This document shows positions 56,380 through 64,000 of a DNA stretch of 64,000 bases, one piece after another (within the stretch, counting starts at the first letter, position 1; the number at the start of each line of letters is the position of its first letter). The translations under genes and the position numbers were made by a program. The stretch lies in the NCBI RefSeq assembly GCF_000002425.4, contig NC_037271.1:1131088-1195087 (forward strand), in the 5' to 3' direction. The notes below the pieces were generated by a model that searched no databases, was not told where the DNA came from, and saw nothing but the letters and a program-made list of their open reading frames with translations. Origin of the DNA: Physcomitrium patens (lineage: Eukaryota > Streptophyta > Bryopsida > Funariales > Funariaceae).

Positions 56380-57021
56380 TAGGAGTTGGTATCTCGGGCT
56401 AGTATAAGGAGAATGGGAGAGAGGAAGAAAATATCAAACTGTGATAGTCATGAGCTGGGGTTAAGCTTGGTACTTCCTCTTTATTTCTTTTGTTTTCTTT
56501 ATTATTGAAGAATAATGGATAGTTTTTGAATAATGAGAAGTGAATCTATGGAATAAATCAGAGATTGATTTATGAGTTATTGATTATGTAATTGGAGTAC
56601 TGAGTGATTGAATTATATGAGAAGTTATTGAAAGATTGATTATAGATGGAAGATTATGATTGTTGTTTATTGAGAGTTGTGTGTGTGTTTTGACAGAGGA
56701 AGTCTATGATTACAAGAATTTTGTGAATTCAGATTGGTTGGAGTGAAGTTTGTTATTCCTGATATTGGATGGAATTTATTGAGTGTTGAGTAGTCTTTTG
56801 AGAGTGCAAGGTTGTATATTGTGGTTATCAGTTGATGAAGGAGTATTGTTACTGGGAGGAAGCATTGTAGTATTTCTTATTGTTTTAGTAGTTTGAAATA
56901 CAGTTAATTGTGTGATCCTAATAAGTAAAACTCATGTGCTTAGTCTTTTCTTGTGTTCAAATTCTCCTATATAGGTTTATTCTGGGAGGTTTCTTCCGGA
57001 ATAAGTAAAATGACAATCACA
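56371..57021 (+). repeat. TAT-in 3' LTR, 5'-truncated
   Basis: It matches the 5' LTR from about its 135th base to the end (...GACAATCACA). Its start is fused to the end of the extra ORF at GATCCGTAGCATAGG, where the LTR has CATCCATAGTATAGG. A short-homology deletion removed the polypurine tract and U3 start. Confidence 0.8.
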
Positions 57022-58440
57022 GAGAGCTACGATGATTCCGGTTCAAGGTAATTATCAAAATCTGACTTGGAATAGATCAATAGGTAGTTATCCATGGAGA
57101 TTAGAAATAGTGGCTAATTCCAGTGCCAATATTCAAAGGCCAGTTAATGTCATCCTATTGTAAGCAATGCCACCGAATGTGACAACAACGTATGCTCCAT
57201 ATTTTCCATATCAACAACAAGTGGCAGAGTAACCAATAATACCAGCCCCAAAAGATTTCAATGAAGCCTTGTTGTTGAACCTGACAAAGAAAATAGACGA
57301 AATGGACATCAATATGGCCAAAGATAAGGACAAGAGGCAGAAGCCTATCAATACTAGGACCAATGTTTGGTACAATAATTGTAAGGGCCACGGTCATTTG
57401 GTAACAGAATGCCTTTTACCCTCACAAATGATAGATCAATGTACATTTTGTAGAGGAATCACTTAATAGCTAATTGTTCAAATTTACAAAGGTCACAACA
57501 ATTCAGTAATCAGACCATGGTTCCACCAACTCACTGGGATGTTAATCAAGTTCAATCAAGAAATACGTTTGGATGGAATGGAAAGCAATCTAATCGACAA
57601 AATCAAGCATTCAATAACTTTCAAAGTTTCAATTTTAATTAGGAATCTGCATCAAACCCCCAGTACTACGAGAAGGAGCAATAGAGATATTAGCAATATG
57701 CTCCTTCGGCGTCATCCAACCAAGTTCCCTCCATTCCAATGGGACAATCAGGATCATTTTCTAACCCTACATAAAACAAGCCTAATAGATATATATTGGT
57801 GGAGACACCCAATATACTTGATGGGAGTGCAAGAAGACCACTTCGTTGTTTTTTTTACAGATAGATTAATCATTATGTGAGTGAATGTTCCAATCCCAGA
57901 GCCAGTGATGATTATGCGCCAGTTTGTGGAAATTGCAAGTAGTTAAGGCATACTTATCAACAATGTAATGCTCCGTTCAATTTCAATCATTGAGATCAGT
58001 TGATTCAAAGCCAAGGAACAATAGAGGAGATAAATCAAGGTCCTTAAGATTCTCCAGTAAATCGAGTGGAATGTATCCAAGCTGTTCTTACCAAGAATCA
58101 ACAAAAGAAGAAAGGACCAATTCAATATTTGCATAAGCCTGATGCAAAGAGCCAATTTGATCCAATTATGGGGACATCCAATCCATATCCTGTTACGGGC
58201 CTCTTATCCAATATGAGACCTGATTCGGTTGGACAACTCAATGAGATCTCGATTACGGAGTCTTCGATTCTGTTTCAAACTGTTCCGTTCTCTACATAGT
58301 TTCTAAAAACGTTCTTTTCGTTGAAAGATCCTCTAGGAGTATGAATTCCAAGGAAGCTCAATTTGTTGTTCCAATTTTGAGTCCAGGGTGGAAGAATATC
58401 TTACTTCACGGAATTAAACTCCAAGGAATAAAAAAAAAAA
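57022..58440 (+). pseudogene. TAT-mid gag C-terminal part and zinc-knuckle regions
   Basis: Continuation of 48084. It includes LLLNLTKKIDEMDINMAKDK then W-Y-N-N-C-K-G-H-G-H-L-V-T-E-C and Q-C-T-F-C (57370-57460). Further on, CGNCK and LRHTYQQCNAPFN lie near 57925-57980. Stops and frame changes are frequent. A run of 16 A at 58430-58445 precedes the protease, 12 A in TAT-out. Confidence 0.7.
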
Positions 58441-58445
58441 AAAAA

Positions 58446-59338
58446 GGGTATTGGGCATTATCCTAAAATTGGAACCCTATGACAAATTAAAGGATCTGGA
58501 TGCTATTTGGTCTTTTATTTCTATGAAGCAACTTCTAACGGTCGCACTAGAATGTCGTTCTATATTGAATTCATCGTTAACATGGCATAGGCAATGCAAT
58601 AAGGAAGTATATGAAGTCAGTTTGAACCTTGACCCAGGTGCACCAACCATCGATGTTTCGATTGATGGTATTATGATCTCTGGTGTTCAAGTAGATGGTG
58701 GTTCCAGCTTCAATTTAATGAACGTTGATACAATAGATGCTTTAGATTTGGAATACTTAGTATCCACGACATTGGTATTATGGATGGCAGATCATAGCCG
58801 AGTTAAACCAATGGATATTTTAAAGAGTGTTCAAACTATAATTACTGGTATTGCATATGCAATTGACTATATCATCTTTCGGCTACAACATTTGATTTTA
58901 TCATATCTAATTTTATTGGGACGACCTTGGCTTTATGAGGCAAAGGCCAAGAATGATTGTGGTCAGAATACTTTGACAATTGGCAAGGGCGGTGAAAAAA
59001 TGGTATTACAAATGTATCCAGTACGCTATCAAGGGGAGTTTCAATTGTCAGCATCTGAATTGACGTCGGACGATGAGCTTAGCTCCAATGATGATGTAGT
59101 CACACTAATTACGGAGGCACCTGTGGAGGCAGCGCAATACTCTGGAGTGGTGTACCAATGTGGAAGTGTGGGGGAGTACTTAATATACTCCACTAATTTG
59201 AAAAGCTCTGATTATGTTAGTATTAATTGGATGACTAAATATGATGTGCATCATGTTAGTGTCGTGGACACAAGATTCAATATTTCGTACATGTCAGACT
59301 TACCGAATGATTTTCAACCTGTGCGGGGGTTGAAATAG
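58446..59338 (+). pseudogene. TAT-mid protease, longest open piece
   Basis: Open for 296 codons from the A run to TAG at 59336-59338, with no ATG at its start, so it was part of a polyprotein. It shows ILKLEPYDKLKDLDAI, LNLDPGAPTIDVSIDGI, the active site VDGGSSFNLM near 58693 and LLGRPWLYEAKAKNDC near 58915. An acidic linker with DDELSSNDDVV follows. A catalytic D-G is intact. It is the best preserved protease of the Tat nest. Confidence 0.82.
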
Positions 59339-59800
59339 AACATCGCTGCTACACCTTTATGTCAAACTATCAACTTGGCGACCACAATAGACCATTGGAT
59401 AATTAAGGTCTACGAAGATATTAAGGAGTAGGAGTTGACCTGTTGGACAAAATTTTTCTTACATCATAAGTCCGCTTTTGCTTGGACTTATGCTCATTTA
59501 AAGGATATTTCCACTGACGTCTGTGAGCATCGTATCATTTTAGAGGAGAATGCTAAACCGATACAACAAAGAAAACATTGTCTTAATCTTAAATATTTCT
59601 TCATGATGAACGAGGAATTGGACAAGCTTCTTGCAGTTGGTTTTATTTACTTGATACCGAATAATGAGTAGGTTTCTCCAATTGTCATGGTCTTGAAAAA
59701 GAATGGAAAAATCCGAATTTTTCAGGATTTTCAAAAACTTAATGTGGCCACCAAAAAAGATTACTACCCATTACCTTTCACAAATAGTATGAGTAACCTG
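59339..59800 (+). pseudogene. TAT-mid RT start, truncated by internal deletion
   Basis: It reads EELDKLLAVGFIYLI, SPIVMVLKKNGKIRIFQDF, KDYYPLPFTNSM then stops resembling RT at about 59800. The palm with the catalytic aspartates, RNase H and integrase are absent. The sequence jumps to the extra-ORF region. TAT-out has the same junction at about 61938. Confidence 0.8.
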
Positions 59801-60224
59801 TTGTTAGTATCACCAAGTAGTTAGAGAATAGGAGTGGGGCACCAATTAAAGTCATTTTGTGGTATTTTTTTGGGTTGATTGGAGTACCATTTCTTATGTT
59901 TCTTGTATATTCGAGAATAGTAGTTCTAATTAAGAGTTAACTGTGAGGAGCCAGTCACAAGTATCAATTGAAGATGTTCCAGAATGGATGAGTCAGTAGC
60001 AGCATCAATTGGAACTTCGAGATGCCCAGGTCTTAAAATTGGAGGCTCAAGTCCGTGTATTGGGTGAGTATAATGAAGATCTATCAAACCAGTTGAGGAA
60101 GGAGTCAATGGATGGATTAGAAGAGGAAGAAGATTTGAATTTAGAACCAAAATCGGTAGAACCTATGATAGATAATGTAGAAAATGATCAATTGGGTGGA
60201 CCAAAGGAAATAGTGATTTTGTAG
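59801..60224 (+). pseudogene. TAT-mid extra ORF, C-terminal coiled coil
   Basis: SIEDVPEWMSQ lies near 59970. The open block 60009-60224 follows, reading ELRDAQVLKLEAQVRVLGEY, NEDLSNQLRKES, an acidic EEEEDLNLEP and a tail with NDQLGG, ending TAG. Leucine heptads suggest a coiled coil of about 30 residues. The homologue in TAT-out is 62148-62390 and the tail of TAT-in ORF is 56170-56379. Confidence 0.6.
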
Positions 60225-60299
60225 AGTTTTATTAAGTTATTTTTAGATAGGAATCAATTGTATATTTGTGAGGATGCTACACAGATAGGAGTGGAACTA

Positions 60300-61068
60300 T
60301 GTAGAATAGATATTAGTTATTTTTTGTAAGATATTAGTAAAATAGATTAATAGTCCATAGAATAGTTAGTTCAGGAGGACAGATGGTTAAATTAGTTATT
60401 AAAAGTGATTATTATAGGATTACGGTTAGGATCTGGAAATCAGTAGCAATTATATAGGAATTGTAGAAGTTTGTTGGGGTGCTAGACTGTGATAGTCATG
60501 AGCTGGGATTAAGCTTGGTGCTACTTCTCTGTTTCTTTGTTTTCTTTGTTGTTGAAGAATAATGGATAGTTTTTTGAATATTGCGAAGTGAGTCTGTGGA
60601 ATAAATGAGAGATTGATTTATGAGTTATTGATTATGTAATTGGAGTAATTTGTGATTGAATTATATGAGAAGTTATTGAAAGATTGATTATGGATGGAAG
60701 ATTATGATTGTTGCTTATTGAGAGTTGCGTGTGTATCTTTCGATAGAGGAAGTCTGTGATTACAGAAATTCTTTGAATCCAGATTGGTTGGATTGAAGTC
60801 TGTTTTCCTGGTGTTGGATGGAATTTATGGATTTTGAGTAGTCTTTTAAGACTGCAAGGTTGCACACTATTGTTATCAGTTGATGAAGAAGTATTGTTAC
60901 TAAGAGGAAGCATTGTAGTATTTCTTGGTATTTTAGTGGTTCGGAATACAGTTAATTGTGTGACCCTAACAAGTAAAGCTCATGCGCTTAGTCTTTCCCG
61001 GTATTCCAATTCTCCTATATAGGTTTATTCTAAAAGGAATTTATAGAATAAATAAAATAAAAATTACA
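60300..61068 (+). repeat. TAT-mid 3' LTR (769 bp)
   Basis: Same length and edges as 46102-46870, ending ...AAAATTACA. A purine-rich AGGAGTGGAA at about 60288-60297 precedes it as the polypurine tract. Confidence 0.88.
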
Positions 61069-61216
61069 GAAAGTACTAAAGAATAGGAGTTATCCTACTA
61101 GAGAGAATTTTTCTTGCATCATAAATCATCCTTTGCTTGCACTTATGTTGGACAATTTGTCAGGATTTCTGAAAGCTTAATGTGGCCACCAAGAAAGATT
61201 ACTTTCCATTACCTTT
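61069..61216 (+). pseudogene. TAT-out RT fragment
   Basis: Resumes TAT-out after TAT-mid: FFLHHKSSFACTYV, then a local deletion of about 220 bp relative to TAT-mid, then a KLNVATKKDYFPLPF-like piece. It is interrupted at 61216 by a reverse solo LTR and continues with PF.ESMDNML at 61912-61938. Confidence 0.65.
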
Positions 61217-61911
61217 TGTTAATCTCTTTGTGTTCAAGCTTCAATATACCAAAGCAATTGAACTAATAGAGGTGGGTTCGAACACGGGAAATGACTATTT
61301 ATATGAATTGGGTCTCTTAGTATCACAATTGAATATACTCTGGTTATCTAAAATAAATTATCAAACTACAAAATATCAAGGCTTTCTACTTTCATCTTAA
61401 TTCAACGCATAATCCATTCTACGACTATCAATTCAATAATACTTTCATATTCTTATCAATTCATCTCTCGTTTATACTCTTTTGATTGTTATATATTCAA
61501 TTACTGATCTCCAACTTATCTATTATATTCAATTTCTCAATTCATTACACAGAATTCAATATCTCAGCTTACGACTATCACAGTCTGGCACTCCGGACTA
61601 ACTTCTCAATATTCAGAAACTATCTATTACTTGTCAACAACAAAGAAACAAAAAGAGGTAGCACCAAGCTTGCCCCGACGTACGACTCTCACAGTCTCAC
61701 CTCGATCTTTTTTTCCTCAACCTATTTATCCTATCCAAAAAGATGATCCGTCGGCCAGCGGACTCCAAAGGTTATGACTCTTTGAATTCTTAACCATTTA
61801 TTCCACTAACAACCTATTATTACTAACTAAACTACTTAACCATTAGTCTAATTCTCAAGGTTATCAATAACCAACCAGTAACTTACCACAAAGTTTATTA
61901 TCTATTTTATA
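61217..61911 (-). repeat. Reverse solo LTR of the TAT-out type in TAT-out RT
   Basis: Minus-strand LTR of about 695 bp with perfect CCTTT duplications (61212-61216 and 61912-61916). Its reverse complement shares GATGATCCGTCGGCC-type and AAGCTTGGTGCTACCTC blocks with the TAT-out LTRs. It has only one 28-bp unit but about 150 bp of extra sequence not in the other two. A separate later insertion, reduced to a solo LTR. Confidence 0.82.
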
Positions 61912-61938
61912 CCTTTCACGGAGAGTATGGATAATATG

Positions 61939-62390
61939 TTGTCATTATCATTAAGTAGTAAAAGAATAGGAGTGGATCACTAGTTAAAGTCATTTTGTGG
62001 TATTGTTTAGAGTTGGCTAGAGTGCCATTTTTTTATATTTCTTGTGTTTTCGAGAGTAGTAGTTCCAATTAACAGTTAAGAGTGAAGAGCCGATTACAAG
62101 TGTCGATTGAAGATGTTCCAGAATGGATGAGTCAACAGCAGTAATAATTGGAATTTTGGGATGTGCAAATCTTGAAATTAAAAGCTCAAGTCCATGAATT
62201 GGGAGAATATAATGAAGATCTCTCAAACCAGTTGAAGAAAGAGTCGATAGACGGACTGGAGGAAGAAGAAGAAGATTTGCAATTGGAACCAGATTTGATG
62301 GAATGCACATTTGATAATGCAGCAAATGATCAATTGGGTGGTAAGCTAATGCCATTGATTGAAGAAGCCAAAGCTGCTATGTCTTTATAA
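61939..62390 (+). pseudogene. TAT-out extra ORF, C-terminal coiled coil
   Basis: After the same junction as TAT-mid. It includes VSIEDVPEWMSQQQ (near 62100), a stop, then ILKLKAQVHELGEYNEDLSN, an acidic EEEEEDLQLEP and an Ala-rich end EEAKAAMSL with TAA at 62388-62390. Well conserved with TAT-mid, consistent with recent selection on this ORF or recent common ancestry. Confidence 0.6.
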
Positions 62391-62442
62391 GTTGAGACTA
62401 AATAATGTTTGCGAGGATGCTACATAATTAGGAGTGGGGCTA

Positions 62443-63090
62443 TGTAAAATAGGTAAATAAATTTTGTGGTAAGTTACTGGTTGGTTATTGATAATCTTGA
62501 GAATTACACTAATGGTTAGGCAGTTTAGTTGGTAACAATAGGATGTCAGTGGAATAAATGGTTAAGAATTTAAAGGGTCATAACCTTTGGAATCCGCTGG
62601 TCGACGGATCATCTTTTTGGTAGGATAATTAGGTTGAAGAAAGAGAGATCGAGGGCCAGACTGTGAGAGTTGTAAGCCGAAGGCCAAACTATGAGAGTCG
62701 TAAGTCGAGGGCCAAACTGTGAGAGTCTTAAGCCGAGAGCCAGACTATGAGAGTCATAAGCCGAGGGCCAGAGTATGAGAGTCATAAGCCGAGGTAAGCT
62801 TGGTGCTACTTCTTTGTTTTCTTTGCTTTTATTATTTACTTATGAAGAATTGTGATTGAAAGAAGTATTGTTGAATTATTAGTTATAGAATGGATTATGT
62901 GTTGAATCAAGATAAAAGTAATAAGCCTTGGTATTTTATAGTTTGATAATTGATTTTAGATAGCCAGAGTACAGTTAATTATGACACTAATAGACTCAAT
63001 TCATATAACTAGTCTTTTTCCGTATTCGAATCCACCTCTATTAGTTCAATTGCTTTGATATAGTGAAGCTTGAACACAATAAGAATAACA
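62443..63090 (+). repeat. TAT-out 3' LTR (648 bp)
   Basis: TGTAAAATAGG to ...AAGAATAACA. AGGAGTGGGG (62430-62439) precedes it as polypurine tract. Five copies of the 28-bp GAGGGCCAGACT unit lie at about 62650-62792. Confidence 0.86.
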
Positions 63091-63095
63091 TAGAA

Positions 63096-63596
63096 CAAGA
63101 AATATGAATTTCTAAAGTTCAAGAAGAAGAAATCCTTTGCACAAATATTATATTTTGAAGAGATTTTTTTTTAACTTGAGTATTTTATACAAAGTAAAGG
63201 AGTATTTTGGAAGCCAAGTCTATATATATATATATATATTAAAGATGGATATATAGAGTTATGATTGAATTCTTATATAACGATGAATTTTTGAAAGGAG
63301 ATTGTGGATTTTTTTTAAAGTTATCAAAAACCTAATCTACCAGCAAATGGTTAGCTATGATTTGATATTGTCAAGAATGTCAAAAAAAAATTAGATATTT
63401 TAGAAAGCCTTATGTACAAACCTTCTTAAATATAAAAGGATTTATTAGTATAATATCTTTTTGATAGTATAGTATTTATTTGTCTTTTACTTTAAAGGTT
63501 AAATAACTTATTTGAGCTTGGCCAATAAGTTAAAAATAAACTCTCTACAACGAGGTACTTAGTGTATTTCCAGATAGACAACCACACAATATGACA
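63096..63596 (+). repeat. R1 copy 2, right half
   Basis: Matches about 973-1479 of R1 copy 1, ending ...CACAATATGACA. Joined with 41688-42200 it forms one R1 copy split by TAT-out. Confidence 0.75.
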
Positions 63597-64000
63597 ATGG
63601 TATTATACTGTAATTGCTTATACTATGTAAAAATTATTTAGAACATATAATATGTTCATAAGTCTTAATGTATGTTAGAATGGTTAATAGATTAATTTAC
63701 AGAGAGTGGATGTAAGAAACTTTATTTTGAATTTTATCTTTTTTATTATAGTATTTTAAAATAATTATAGAATCTAAATATTTAATATGAAGCCTTGAAA
63801 GGAGATTAAAGCCTAAAGAAAAAATTCTTAACTAGTACAACGCATATTGGGAGGGATGAAAGCAAGGCATGGTTGGATGAAGGCAAGGAATGGAGATCTT
63901 CATTCCTATTGATCAAAGGCCATGCCCAATGGGCTTCAAGGACGCTGCCCAAGGCCTTATTAGGAATTAGGGTTTTTCTTTCGAAGTAATTTGAGCTTTT
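63597..64000 (+). repeat. R1 copy 3, start only
   Basis: From about 63780 the sequence matches 150-370 of R1 copy 1, including the CCAATGGGCTTCAAGGA block. It runs off the window end. Positions 63597-63780 are AT-rich and unassigned. Confidence 0.55.

Larger units (their letters stand above)
48085..57021 (+). mobile_element. TAT-in, most complete Tat/Athila-like element
   Basis: 8,937 bp with gag, zinc-knuckle region, protease, RT, RNase H, integrase, and an extra ORF before the 3' LTR. The 5' LTR is complete (776 bp) but the 3' LTR lacks its first 140 bp or so, together with the polypurine tract. It is inserted in TAT-mid gag. It is the only one of the three with full pol and shows what the others have lost. 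Many stops and RT and integrase site changes make it inactive. Confidence 0.9.
46102..61068 (+). mobile_element. TAT-mid, Tat/Athila-like element nested in TAT-out
   Basis: LTRs are 46102-46870 and 61068 back to 60300, both 769 bp. A decayed duplication AAAGG (46097-46101) and GAAAG (61069-61073) aligns with GAAGA in the uninterrupted copy near 59415. Its own parts are 46102-48084 and 57022-61068. It contains gag, protease, an RT start, then the same internal deletion as TAT-out and the coiled-coil ORF end. TAT-in is inserted in its gag. Confidence 0.87.
42201..63090 (+). mobile_element. TAT-out, outer Tat/Athila-like element carrying nested insertions
   Basis: LTRs are at 42201-42789 and 62443-63090. 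A position-consistent but decayed duplication, TGGAT (42196-42200) and TAGAA (63091-63095), sits inside R1 copy 2. Its own sequence is 42201-46101 and 61069-63090, about 5.9 kb including a reverse solo LTR. The rest is TAT-mid. Coding order is gag, protease, then only a fragment of RT, followed directly by the coiled-coil end of an extra ORF. RT palm, RNase H and integrase are missing, so it depended on another element. Confidence 0.85.

Noticed and set aside
59880..59935. Hydrophobic frame suggesting an envelope-like membrane segment in TAT-mid
   Set aside because: The frame that continues into the conserved coiled coil is a different one, and TAT-out does not keep the hydrophobic reading.
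62650..62792. Five regular 28-bp repeats as a CRISPR array
   Set aside because: Direct tandem repeats without spacers, inside an LTR, with a counterpart of three units in the other LTR.

Overview
This is plant nuclear DNA: a heterochromatic block built almost entirely from nested LTR retrotransposons. The evidence is Ty3/gypsy pol with a C-terminal chromodomain, Tat/Athila-type pol with a tRNA-Asp-like primer site, and Ty1/copia gag and pol. There is no rRNA, no tRNA, no CRISPR array and no bacterial-style gene. The species cannot be named. The base composition is very AT-rich except for one island near 31.9-35.7 kb, the only part that looks like host gene space. Most reading frames carry stops that C-to-T or G-to-A changes explain, as expected of methylated, silenced repeats.

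Layout. 1-1.5 kb: solo-LTR-like repeat R1. 1.5-7.7 kb: decayed minus-strand chromovirus CHR-I, interrupted by an R2 repeat. 8.6-16.2 kb: young, nearly complete plus-strand chromovirus CHR-A with a perfect 5-bp target-site duplication (TSD), a doubled 5' LTR-leader block, and an extra ORF after pol. 16.2-31.85 kb: one minus-strand Ty1/copia element (COP-1) split by CHR-A, an R2 solo LTR, a whole minus-strand chromovirus CHR-II (20.6-29.6 kb) and a chromovirus-type solo LTR. 31.85-35.7 kb: low-copy island with a possible FPF1-like gene on the minus strand. 35.7-40.8 kb: AT desert with microsatellites and a telomere-like minisatellite. 40.8-41.7 kb: chromovirus fragment CHR-III. 41.7-63.6 kb: an R1 copy split by a three-level nest of Tat/Athila-like elements (TAT-out > TAT-mid > TAT-in), plus a reverse solo LTR. 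63.6-64 kb: start of another R1 copy.

The most interesting signal is the replication apparatus of the chromoviruses. In CHR-A, CHR-I and CHR-II no tRNA primer site follows the LTR. Instead, two bases (GT) after the LTR comes an 11-mer complementary to an 11-mer in the same LTR, about 31 nt downstream of the TATA box, where the RNA should begin. The 11-mers differ between families but each matches its own partner. This is the layout of Tf1/sushi-type self-priming, which I do not know to be described for plant chromoviruses. Between primer site and gag lies an array of hairpins whose loops present a GYGGAYTAYCC-like motif, six per CHR-A leader and about four in CHR-I and CHR-II. Stem bases covary between copies. 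The CHR-A LTR also carries two perfect four-unit heat-shock elements, and a short ORF after pol is recognisable in CHR-II too. The two outer Tat-like elements share one internal deletion, so they look like descendants of a non-autonomous element moved in trans.
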